Source of the DNA: an uncultured Oxalobacteraceae bacterium
Lineage (GTDB): Bacteria; Pseudomonadota; Gammaproteobacteria; Burkholderiales; Burkholderiaceae
Assembly: GCA_946479705.1 (NCBI GenBank)
Contig: CAMLHI010000200.1
Location: 1-5,094 of the forward strand
Direction of reading: 5' to 3'
DNA: 5,094 bases
The position numbers and the translations under genes are program-made. Shown in pieces: positions 1 to 5,094 of the stretch (positions are counted from its first letter, which is position 1; every line of letters begins with the position of its first letter). The notes beneath the pieces were generated by a model that saw nothing but the letters and a program-made list of their open reading frames with translations, was not told where the DNA came from and searched no databases.

Positions 1-161
1 TGCACCCAGATGCTGTGGCGCGGCGCCGGCCGCTGGCCGTAAAAGCCCAGGCGCTCGGCCCAGTGCTGGCGGTAGCCCGGCTCCTTGAAGCCGCGCCACC
101 ACAGCCGGCCCAGCACCAGCGGCAGGGCCAGCCACCACAGGACGGAATACAGCAGGCGCAT
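1..161 (-). CDS. waaA: 3-deoxy-D-manno-octulosonic acid (Kdo) transferase, N-terminal fragment cut by the window edge
   Basis: WaaA (KdtA, GT30 family) transfers Kdo from CMP-Kdo to the lipid A precursor at the cytoplasmic face of the inner membrane. Only 53 codons plus two bases are present. The start is MRLLYSVLWW, followed by a hydrophobic, Trp/Leu-rich stretch (about residues 3-22) that would be the N-terminal membrane anchor typical of the family. After it come the family-like motifs KEPGYRQHWAERLGFY (residues 26-41) and HSIWV near the edge. The catalytic Glu, in the family's conserved AVSVGE-like segment, is expected just beyond the window. The ATG shares its A with the waaC stop (TGATG at 159-163), which implies translational coupling. 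The Shine-Dalgarno sequence is weak (GGA about 10 bases upstream). The missing C-terminus is due to the window edge, so it is not evidence of a pseudogene. Identity rests on motif recognition and on its place after waaC. Confidence 0.9.
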   Translation of the reverse strand, partial: MRLLYSVLWWLALPLVLGRLWWRGFKEPGYRQHWAERLGFYGQRPAPRHSIWV

Positions 162-1141
162 CAGGCGGCGTCCAGCAGCGTGCGCGCCGCGGCGATGACT
201 TCCTCGGCCGAAGGCGGCGCGCCCTGCTCGCCCAGGTTGGCGATGCGCGGCGACCAGTTGCCCTCGGTTTTCCACTTGGGCGAGTCGGCGTAGATTTCCA
301 CCGTCGGGCGCACGAAAGCGGCGGCGATGTGGGTCAGGCCGGTGTCCACGCCCACCGCCAGCGCGGCGTGGCGCGCCAGTTCCACCGCCTCGTCCATCGA
401 CAGCTTGGGCAGCACGCGCGCATTGGGCATGGCGGCGGCAAGTAGTTCGGCCTCGCGCTGTTCGGCCGGCGAGCCCCAGGCCAGCAGCACCGGCATGGGT
501 GCCAGCGCCGCGCCCAGCGCGCTCCAGTTGGCGGGCGCCCACTTCTTTGCCGCGCGCGCGGTCCCGTGGAAGAACACCGCGTACGGTTCGGCCGGCATCC
601 AGTGCGGGCGCGCCTCGCCGGCAGGCGCGGGCAGGCCAAAGTCGGGCGGCGCGTCGAGCGGGTAGCCAAGCGCCTTGGCCGCCACCAGGCGTCCGCGCGC
701 CACCGCGTGGGTACGCGGGTCGAGCGGAATCGAGTCGGTATGGAAGATGCGCGAGATGCCTTCGTAGCCGGAGCCTTCGCTGCCGTTGGCCAGGCCGACC
801 TTGCGCCCGCCCGGACGCACCCGCGCCGCGCCCATGATCACGCCGGTCTTGAGCAGGCCCTGGGTGTCGAACACATAATCGTACTGTTCCTCGCGCAGGG
901 TGCGGAAGAAGGCGCCGATCTCGCGCCGGGTTGCGGCCTTGCCGAGGCTCTTGCGCCAGCGCCGCAGCGCCCACGGGATGATCTTGCGTACGTGCGGATT
1001 GCGCCGCACCAGGCTGACGTAGCCCTCCTCCACCACCCAGTCGATGGTGGCGCCGGGATGGTGGCGCAGGATGTCGGCCACCATCGGCAGGTTGTGCAGC
1101 ACGTCGCCCAGCGACGAAACCCGCACCAGCAGGATCTTCAC
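161..1141 (-). CDS. waaC: Lipopolysaccharide heptosyltransferase I
   Basis: WaaC (GT9 family) adds the first L-glycero-D-manno-heptose from the ADP-heptose donor to Kdo2-lipid A, in the cytoplasm at the inner membrane. The 326-residue product is close to the E. coli length of about 319. Visible motifs are the N-terminal SSLGDVLH (residues 9-16) with the presumed catalytic Asp13, DTQGLLKTG (92-100), HGTARAAKKW (192-201) supplying the conserved donor-phosphate Lys, and GVDTGLTH (264-271) with Asp266 in the ADP-heptose-binding C-terminal Rossmann domain. The start is a GTG at 1141. It is fixed because the SSLGDVLH motif must lie within the first 20 residues and there is no upstream room. It begins one base after the mutase stop (TGA C GTG) without a clear Shine-Dalgarno sequence, so translation probably depends on the upstream gene. 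The stop overlaps the waaA ATG. Heptosyltransferase II (WaaF) is the main alternative, but the N-terminal motif and neighbours favour WaaC. Confidence 0.93.
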   Translation of the reverse strand: MKILLVRVSSLGDVLHNLPMVADILRHHPGATIDWVVEEGYVSLVRRNPHVRKIIPWALRRWRKSLGKAATRREIGAFFRTLREEQYDYVFDTQGLLKTGVIMGAARVRPGGRKVGLANGSEGSGYEGISRIFHTDSIPLDPRTHAVARGRLVAAKALGYPLDAPPDFGLPAPAGEARPHWMPAEPYAVFFHGTARAAKKWAPANWSALGAALAPMPVLLAWGSPAEQREAELLAAAMPNARVLPKLSMDEAVELARHAALAVGVDTGLTHIAAAFVRPTVEIYADSPKWKTEGNWSPRIANLGEQGAPPSAEEVIAAARTLLDAA

Positions 1142-1142
1142 G

Positions 1143-2525
1143 TCAGAACGGCAGCTGGGCGTCGGGCTTGGCCGCCACGATCACGCGGCGGAACTCGGCC
1201 TGGATGCGGCGCAGCGCTTCCGGGGTTTCGGCTTCGAAGCGCATCACCACCACCGGGGTGGTATTGGAGGAACGCGCCAGGCCGAAGCCGTCCGGGTATT
1301 CCACGCGCAGGCCGTCGATATCGATGATGCGCTCGGCGCCCTCGAAGGTGGCGCCGGTGCGCAGCGCCTCGATCAGGACCACGCTTTCGCCTTCGGCCAG
1401 GTGCAGGTGCAGTTCGGGCGTGCTGTCGGACTGCGGCAGCGCGTTCAGCAGGGCCGAGGGGTCGGCCACGCGGGTCAGCAGTTCGAGCAGGCGCGCGCCC
1501 GAGTACAGGCCGTCGTCGAAGCCGTACCAGCGGTCCTTGAAGAAGATATGGCCGCTCATTTCGCCGCCCAGCGGCGCGCCGGTCTCGCGCAGCTTGGCCT
1601 TGACCAGCGAGTGGCCGGTCTTCCACATCAGCGGCTGGCCGCCGCTCTTGGCGATGTAGGGCGCCAGGTGGCGGGTGCACTTGACGTCGTACAGGATCTG
1701 CGCGCCCGGGTGGCGTTCCAGCACATCGGCGGCGAACAGCATCATCTGGCGGTCCGGGTAGATGATCTGGCCATCCTTGGTGACCACGCCCAGGCGGTCG
1801 CCGTCACCGTCGAAGGCCAGGCCGATTTCGGCGTCGCTCTCGCGCAGGCAGGCGATCAGGTCCTGCAGGTTCTCGGGGTGGGCCGGGTCCGGGTGGTGGT
1901 TGGGGAAGGTGCCGTCGACTTCGCAGAACAGTTCGATCACCTCGCAGCCCATGCCGCGGTACAGATCCCCGGCGAAGGCGCCGGCCACGCCGTTGCCGCA
2001 GTCGACCGCCACCTTGATCGGGCGCGAAATCTTGACGTCGCCGATGATGCGCTGCAGGTAGGCCGCGCGGATATCGTGGGTGCGGTAGCTGCCCGGCGTG
2101 GCGGCGCTGCTGCCGTCATGCGCTTCGATGCTGCGGTACAGCGCCTGGATGGTCTCGCCGTGGATGGCTTCGCCGGCCAGCACCATCTTGAAGCCGTTGT
2201 AGTTGGGCGGGTTGTGGCTGCCGGTGACCATGATGCCGGAGGTCGCGCCCAGTTCGTGGGTGGCGAAGTAGACCATCGGGGTGGCCACCATGCCCAGGTC
2301 GATCACGTCCACGCCGGCCGCCTGCAGACCTTCGGCCAGGGCCGCCGCCAGTTCGGGGCCGGACAGGCGGCCGTCGCGCCCGATCACGACCGCGCGCTCG
2401 CCCTTGGCCAGCGCCGCCATGCCGAAGGCCTGGCCGATCTGGCGCGCGACACCGGCGTCCAGGGTGCTGCCGATGACGCCGCGGATATCGTAGGCCTTGA
2501 AGATGGATTTGGACAGAGCAAGCAT
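1143..2525 (-). CDS. manB: Phosphomannomutase/phosphoglucomutase (AlgC/ManB type)
   Basis: This cytoplasmic alpha-D-phosphohexomutase interconverts mannose- or glucose-6-phosphate and the 1-phosphate, supplying GDP-mannose, UDP-glucose and dTDP-sugar pathways. The 460-residue product matches Pseudomonas AlgC (about 463). All four active-site signatures are visible: the phosphoserine loop TGSHNPPNYNG (101-111, Ser103), the Mg-binding DGDGDR (239-244), the sugar-recognition GEMSGH (321-326), and the C-terminal phosphate-binding RSSNTTP (418-424). The N-terminal KAYDIRG (10-16) is also typical. I chose the ATG at 2525 (MLALSKSIFKAYDIRG) over an in-frame ATG at 2606. The extra 27 residues are Pro/Arg-rich and unlike the family, and a weak CAGG lies about 6 bases before 2525. 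The gene is the first of the likely manB-waaC-waaA operon. Substrate preference between mannose and glucose cannot be read from sequence, so algC would be an equally fair symbol. Confidence 0.93.
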   Translation of the reverse strand: MLALSKSIFKAYDIRGVIGSTLDAGVARQIGQAFGMAALAKGERAVVIGRDGRLSGPELAAALAEGLQAAGVDVIDLGMVATPMVYFATHELGATSGIMVTGSHNPPNYNGFKMVLAGEAIHGETIQALYRSIEAHDGSSAATPGSYRTHDIRAAYLQRIIGDVKISRPIKVAVDCGNGVAGAFAGDLYRGMGCEVIELFCEVDGTFPNHHPDPAHPENLQDLIACLRESDAEIGLAFDGDGDRLGVVTKDGQIIYPDRQMMLFAADVLERHPGAQILYDVKCTRHLAPYIAKSGGQPLMWKTGHSLVKAKLRETGAPLGGEMSGHIFFKDRWYGFDDGLYSGARLLELLTRVADPSALLNALPQSDSTPELHLHLAEGESVVLIEALRTGATFEGAERIIDIDGLRVEYPDGFGLARSSNTTPVVVMRFEAETPEALRRIQAEFRRVIVAAKPDAQLPF

Positions 2526-2654
2526 AGGAACCTGACTAGTGGAAGAGTGAATGGACCGATCATGGGCGCGGCGCAGGCACGGGCCTGGGCGGGGCAATCG
2601 GGGCAAATGTCGGGGAAGAAACTAAAGACACCGAGCAGAATTGCGTCGGCTGAT

Positions 2655-2683
2655 ATTGTAACGGCAAGCCGGGCCGTTGGAAA
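2655..2683 (-). promoter_or_regulatory. Possible sigma70 promoter for the manB-waaC-waaA operon
   Basis: Read on the minus strand, a -10-like TACAAT (2660-2655, 5 of 6 to consensus) lies exactly 17 bases after a -35-like TTTCCA (2683-2678, 4 of 6). It would give a leader of roughly 120 bases before the manB ATG. The spacer runs through one arm of the inverted repeat at 2659-2700. A promoter is expected in this 203-base gap because it separates manB from a gene that looks monocistronic. The -35 match is weak and this is a by-eye call. Confidence 0.35.
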
Positions 2684-2700
2684 TGCCGGGCTTGCCGTTA
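2659..2700 (-). terminator. Inverted repeat downstream of hns, probable transcription terminator lacking a T-run
   Basis: Arms 2659-2674 and 2685-2700 pair over 12 contiguous bases (TAACGGCAAGCC with its complement), then one mismatch and 3 more pairs, around a 10-base loop. The hairpin begins 29 bases past the hns stop codon, the usual place for a terminator. Neither side carries a T-run: on the minus strand the stem is followed by CAATATCAG. It is therefore not a textbook intrinsic terminator. It could act as a Rho-assisted terminator or an mRNA 3' end stabiliser. The hairpin itself is seen directly; its function is inferred. Confidence 0.5.
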
Positions 2701-2728
2701 GCGGGGGTCTACTGCTGACAGACGGGAT

Positions 2729-3040
2729 TTATACGCGCAGCTTGTCGAGCGACTTGCCGCCGTCGACCCATTCCTTGACCCATTTCGGCTGGCGGCCGCG
2801 GCCGGTCCACTGCTGGGTCGAATTATCCGGATTGCGATAACGTACCGCCACGGTGCCGGTCTTGGCGCCGCGGGTGCCGTTGGCGATCAGGTCTTTCAGC
2901 GGGACGCCGACGCTTTGGGCAATGGCCAGAATCTGTTCACGCGCTTTTGCTACTTCCTGGTGTTCGCGTTTTTTCATTTCCTGTTTGATTTGATCTTGCA
3001 GGTTGCGCAGATCACCAAGAGACATATTTGACAGATCCAT
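2729..3040 (-). CDS. hns: H-NS family histone-like nucleoid-structuring protein
   Basis: This is a small nucleoid-associated DNA-binding protein that prefers AT-rich DNA and usually silences transcription, often of horizontally acquired or surface-polysaccharide genes. The product is about 103 residues, normal for the short betaproteobacterial H-NS group. Residues 1-40 are a charged, heptad-like helical region (LRNLQDQIKQEMKKRE), the expected oligomerisation coiled coil. A linker follows, then the C-terminal DNA-binding domain with YRNP (68-71) and the hallmark loop TGRGRQPKW (79-87). Two ATGs sit in tandem at 3043 and 3040. The Shine-Dalgarno GAGG (3051-3048) is 4 bases from the first and 7 from the second, so I favour the second; the first would add one Met. 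The gene appears monocistronic, with an AT-rich leader upstream and a hairpin downstream. Its targets cannot be read from sequence. The hns symbol denotes the family, since such genomes commonly carry several paralogues. Confidence 0.92.
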   Translation of the reverse strand: MDLSNMSLGDLRNLQDQIKQEMKKREHQEVAKAREQILAIAQSVGVPLKDLIANGTRGAKTGTVAVRYRNPDNSTQQWTGRGRQPKWVKEWVDGGKSLDKLRV

Positions 3041-3043
3041 CAT

Positions 3044-3115
3044 CGTTCCTCAGAAGGTAGTTAAAACAAAATAAGTGAAATCTCACCAATTGTCGCAATA
3101 TACTACATTTACGGG
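3044..3115 (-). promoter_or_regulatory. AT-rich hns leader and promoter region
   Basis: This 72-base gap between the wecA-like stop and hns is strikingly AT-rich; the line 3061-3120 is about 30% GC by count, against about 60-68% in neighbouring genes. It must hold any hns promoter not located inside the upstream gene. The best pair I see on the minus strand is TTGCGA (3098-3093) and TATTTT (3073-3068), but the 19-base spacing is too long to be convincing. Between them lies an imperfect palindrome (3075-3086, GTGA..TCAC). AT-rich, bendable DNA before hns genes is consistent with the autoregulation known for the family. That role here is inference. Confidence 0.4.
3046..3051 (-). promoter_or_regulatory. 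Ribosome binding site of hns
   Basis: GAGGAA lies just upstream of the tandem ATG ATG of hns. It is the clearest Shine-Dalgarno sequence in the window. Spacing from GAGG is 4 bases to the first ATG and 7 to the second, which is why the second start is preferred. Confidence 0.65.
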
Positions 3116-4216
3116 TTAACGCCTGTTTTTCTTGTGCAGAATCAGCCAGCGAGGCGACTTGAAACGCACAATGCGCGCATACAGCCAGACATAACTGACC
3201 ACGAACAATAAGCAGAAACAAATCAATATCCCGGTGTTCCGCCAGAACAGGGTGGCCGGGATAACCGCCATCAGGGAAAACAGCCACAGATAGGGCGAGG
3301 TCATGGAATTACGCTTCATCAGTGCGCGCGCTTCTTTCGGCCCGACCGCCCATTGCACAATACGTCGGAAAACCAGGCTATGCAAGTGAATTCCATCCGG
3401 CATAGCGGGCGACATACCGCGCAGGAACAAGCGCCGGTAAGCGGAGAATACCGTTTCGAAGGCGGGATAGATCAGCAGCAATGCGGCATACCAGGTCGAT
3501 ACCGCGTCGTGCCGCATGACCAGCATTAAGGCCAGCTCGCCGAGCATAAAGCCGATAAAATACGCGCCGCCGTCGCCGAGGAAAATCAGGGCGATCGGAT
3601 AGTTCCATATGAGGAAGCCGGCGGTGGCGCCCGCCACCATCAGGGCCGACACCAGCACAAACATATCGCCCACCTGGGCCGCCACATAGGCCAGGGAAAT
3701 GAGCATGCAGATCGTCACCACGCTGGCCAGCCCATTGAAACCGTCGATAATGTTGACGGCATTGGCAATACCGGCCACCGCCAGCACCGTCAGCGGCAGC
3801 GCAATCCAGGCCGAATCGATTTGCCAGCTGCTGAAAGGAATATCGATGCGGCCGATTTTGGCATCCAGCAGCAGGTAGGCCAGCAAAGCCGCCGCCATGG
3901 TCAATAGCAGGCGCCGCGCGGCGCTGACATTGCCGGTATAGTCTTCCGCAATGCCGCCAATGAAGGCAAATAAGGAGCACATCAGCAATGTCGCCATCCA
4001 TTCCAGCATGGCAGGTACCCGCCAGACGGTAATGGCGGCGCTGACCAGTACCGCGGCAAAAATCGGCATGCCGCCAATCCGGGCCACCGCATGCGAATGG
4101 ACTTTCTGGACGCCGATAAAATTGCTGTCGAGGGCGGGGCCGTGCAGTTTGACGTGCTTGATGACGAGCAGCGTCAGCAAGGCAGCGACAACAAAACTCA
4201 CGAGGAATGAAAACAT
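3116..4216 (-). CDS. WecA/MraY-family undecaprenyl-phosphate sugar-1-phosphate transferase (glycosyltransferase family 4)
   Basis: This is an integral inner-membrane enzyme expected to transfer a sugar-1-phosphate, typically GlcNAc-1-P from UDP-GlcNAc, to undecaprenyl phosphate, starting an O-antigen, exopolysaccharide or related repeat unit. The product is 366 residues with about ten hydrophobic segments across its length. Family motifs appear in order: GVQKVHSHAVARIGG (35-49), the acidic pair Glu91-Asp92 in GGIAEDYTG at the DDxx position, NAVNIIDGFNGLA (152-164, Asp158), FLGDGGAYFIG (212-222, Asp215), and the cytoplasmic-loop PDGIHLHSLVFRR (273-285), matching the HxHH-type loop. The ATG at 4216 is chosen because MFSFLVSFVVAALL opens directly with the first membrane helix. 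An in-frame ATG at 4306 would add 30 Cys/Ala/Pro-rich residues unlike the family. No Shine-Dalgarno sequence is visible before 4216. Acceptor and sugar specificity are unknown, so no symbol is given. MraY itself is unlikely, given the polysaccharide context and lack of mur genes. Confidence 0.87.
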   Translation of the reverse strand: MFSFLVSFVVAALLTLLVIKHVKLHGPALDSNFIGVQKVHSHAVARIGGMPIFAAVLVSAAITVWRVPAMLEWMATLLMCSLFAFIGGIAEDYTGNVSAARRLLLTMAAALLAYLLLDAKIGRIDIPFSSWQIDSAWIALPLTVLAVAGIANAVNIIDGFNGLASVVTICMLISLAYVAAQVGDMFVLVSALMVAGATAGFLIWNYPIALIFLGDGGAYFIGFMLGELALMLVMRHDAVSTWYAALLLIYPAFETVFSAYRRLFLRGMSPAMPDGIHLHSLVFRRIVQWAVGPKEARALMKRNSMTSPYLWLFSLMAVIPATLFWRNTGILICFCLLFVVSYVWLYARIVRFKSPRWLILHKKNRR

Positions 4217-4314
4217 GGATGGGTGGCTGTCGGCGCAAGGTGCGGACCGCGCTGGCGCGCAGCAACGTGCGCTGGCAGCATCGGCCGGCATCCCGTTGCA
4301 AAACATGCAGTGTC
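4217..4314. other. Intergenic leader of the wecA-like gene, no clear promoter
   Basis: About 100 bases separate the rfbD terminator from the wecA-like ATG. It stays open in frame with the downstream gene, but the translation is low-complexity Ala/Cys/Pro and is not family-like. A consensus -35-like TTGACA (4316-4311, minus strand) sits right behind the terminator, but no acceptable -10 lies 16-18 bases beyond it. No Shine-Dalgarno sequence precedes the ATG. Confidence 0.4.
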
Positions 4315-4347
4315 AAAACGGTAATCCGTGATTGTACCGGATTACCG
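4315..4347 (-). terminator. Intrinsic terminator after rfbD
   Basis: A perfect 10-base inverted repeat, CGGTAATCCG (4319-4328) and CGGATTACCG (4338-4347), encloses a 9-base loop. Read on the minus strand it is followed at once by TTTT (4318-4315). It begins 9 bases after the rfbD stop. Hairpin, position and T-run fit Rho-independent termination of the dTDP-rhamnose transcript, and the site separates that unit from the wecA-like gene. The T-run is short, so some read-through is possible. Confidence 0.68.
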
Positions 4348-4356
4348 ATGAGGGAC

Positions 4357-5094
4357 TTATCGTAAAAGTGTCTCGTCCAGGCATAGCGCCAAGGCCTGCT
4401 GCCATTCGGGAAGCGCGCACAAGCTGCGCAATTTTCCCGTATCGAGCATGGAATTGCGCGGTCGCACGGCAGCCACCGGATAATCGGCGCTGGAGATGGG
4501 GATCACGCTGCAGGGCAGGCCGGCGGCGGCGGCGATGGCTTCGGTAAAGCCGCACCAGGTCGTGGCGCCCTGGCAACTCAGGTGATAAATGCCACTGTGG
4601 CGTTTCCACCACGCGGGTCCCTGCGCACGCGCCTGGGCCAGCACCAGGGCGGTACTGTCGGCCACGGTACGGCTCCAGGTGGGTGCACCATGCTGGTCGC
4701 TGACGATACGCAATTGCTCGCGTTCCCTGCCCAGTTTCAGCATGGTCAGAAGGAAATTTTTCCCGCGCAGGCCGTACACCCAGCTGGTGCGCAGGATCAA
4801 ATGATCGATGCCGGCGGCGCGCACGCCCTCCTCGCCGGCCAGCTTGCTGCGGCCGTAGGCGCTGAGCGGATTGGGCAGGTCGTTCTCGTGGTACGGGCCG
4901 CTCTTCGTGCCGTCGAATACATAATCGGTGGAGTAATGCACCATGGCCGCGCCCAGCAGGCGCGCTTCGTCCGCCATCAGGACCGGGGCATCGGCATTGA
5001 TGCGCCAGGCCAGCGCCGGCTCGGCTTCGGCCTGGTCGACGGCGGTGTAGGCGGCCGGGTTGACGATCAGTTGCGGGCGCACCGCGCGGATCAC
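4357..5094 (-). CDS. rfbD: dTDP-4-dehydrorhamnose reductase, lacking its N-terminus because of the window edge
   Basis: RfbD (RmlD) is a cytoplasmic NAD(P)H-dependent reductase that turns dTDP-6-deoxy-L-lyxo-4-hexulose into dTDP-L-rhamnose, the last step of the RmlABCD pathway. Visible in the 245-residue fragment are NPAAYTAVDQAE (12-23 of the fragment), STDYVFDG (55-62), the catalytic YxxxK as YGRSKLAGE (Tyr80, Lys84), LRTSWVYG (101-108) and a substrate-domain C-terminus with RPRNSMLDT. Family members are about 290-300 residues, so some 50 residues with the N-terminal nucleotide-binding Gly motif lie outside the window. The fragment's first GTG at 5094 is an internal Val codon, not a start. 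As the last gene before a terminator, it probably ends an rfb/rml operon whose other genes lie beyond the right edge. Other extended short-chain dehydrogenases are possible but the motif set is specific. Confidence 0.93.
   Translation of the reverse strand: MIRAVRPQLIVNPAAYTAVDQAEAEPALAWRINADAPVLMADEARLLGAAMVHYSTDYVFDGTKSGPYHENDLPNPLSAYGRSKLAGEEGVRAAGIDHLILRTSWVYGLRGKNFLLTMLKLGREREQLRIVSDQHGAPTWSRTVADSTALVLAQARAQGPAWWKRHSGIYHLSCQGATTWCGFTEAIAAAAGLPCSVIPISSADYPVAAVRPRNSMLDTGKLRSLCALPEWQQALALCLDETLLR

Noticed and set aside
566..1327. Plus-strand open frame opposite waaC
   Set aside because: It is a shadow of the high-GC waaC gene with no family-like features, and it crosses a real operon junction on the other strand.
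2526..2606. N-terminal extension of the mutase by 27 residues
   Set aside because: The extension is Pro/Arg/Ser-rich and unlike AlgC/ManB family N-termini, which start shortly before the KAYDIRG motif.
1044..2840. A very long open frame of about 598 codons on the plus strand, antisense to manB
   Set aside because: Its translation is His/Ala/Gly/Gln-rich low complexity with no recognisable domain, exactly what the complement of a high-GC gene gives. The minus-strand mutase accounts for the region with all its catalytic motifs.
3012..3287. Minus-strand small open frame spanning the end of the wecA-like gene and the hns leader
   Set aside because: It is out of frame with both real genes, overlaps the catalogued wecA-like C-terminus, runs through the AT-rich leader, and shows no domain or ribosome binding site.
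4217..4306. N-terminal extension of the wecA-like protein by 30 residues
   Set aside because: It is Cys/Ala/Pro-rich and polar, and would precede the first membrane helix that normally starts the protein. It also begins within bases of the rfbD terminator.
4288..4316. Consensus -35 TTGACA on the minus strand as a promoter for the wecA-like gene
   Set aside because: At 16-18 bases spacing the -10 candidates (GGGATG, GGATGC, GATGCC) do not resemble TATAAT. The TT also belongs to the terminator's T-run.
5092..5094. GTG at the right edge as the start of rfbD
   Set aside because: It would remove the N-terminal nucleotide-binding Gly motif that the reductase needs. The gene plainly continues past the edge.

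Overview
The window reads as chromosomal DNA of a betaproteobacterium, most likely Burkholderiales and plausibly Oxalobacteraceae (Massilia/Duganella/Janthinobacterium type). This is inferred from the high GC of most coding sequence (one sampled 60-base line inside the phosphomannomutase gene is about 68% GC), the gene order phosphomannomutase - waaC - waaA, and a short betaproteobacterial-type H-NS protein. No homology search was run.

All six genes lie on the minus strand, so transcription runs from high to low coordinates. In that order they are: (1) the C-terminal four fifths of rfbD (dTDP-4-dehydrorhamnose reductase), cut by the right edge and followed by a good hairpin plus T-run terminator; (2) a polytopic membrane glycosyl-1-phosphate transferase of the WecA/MraY family (glycosyltransferase family 4); (3) a small H-NS family nucleoid protein behind a short AT-rich leader; (4) a phosphomannomutase/phosphoglucomutase (AlgC/ManB type), separated from hns by a 203-base gap holding a strong inverted repeat and a possible promoter; (5) waaC, heptosyltransferase I, one base after the mutase stop; (6) the first 53 codons of waaA (Kdo transferase), whose ATG overlaps the waaC stop and which is cut by the left edge.

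The genes fit one theme, building the cell-surface polysaccharide. The mutase interconverts hexose 6- and 1-phosphates, feeding GDP-mannose and glucose-1-phosphate/dTDP-sugar synthesis. RfbD makes dTDP-L-rhamnose. The WecA-like enzyme loads the first sugar phosphate onto undecaprenyl phosphate. WaaA and WaaC build the inner core on lipid A. The H-NS gene sits among them as the only regulator. The mutase-waaC-waaA set looks like one translationally coupled operon; rfbD, wecA-like and hns appear to be separate units.

I found no mobile element, CRISPR array, tRNA, rRNA or evidence of an undescribed system. The most interesting non-coding signals are the hairpin/promoter overlap at 2655-2700, the AT-rich hns leader, and the terminator after rfbD. 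No gene-free stretch exceeds about 200 bases.
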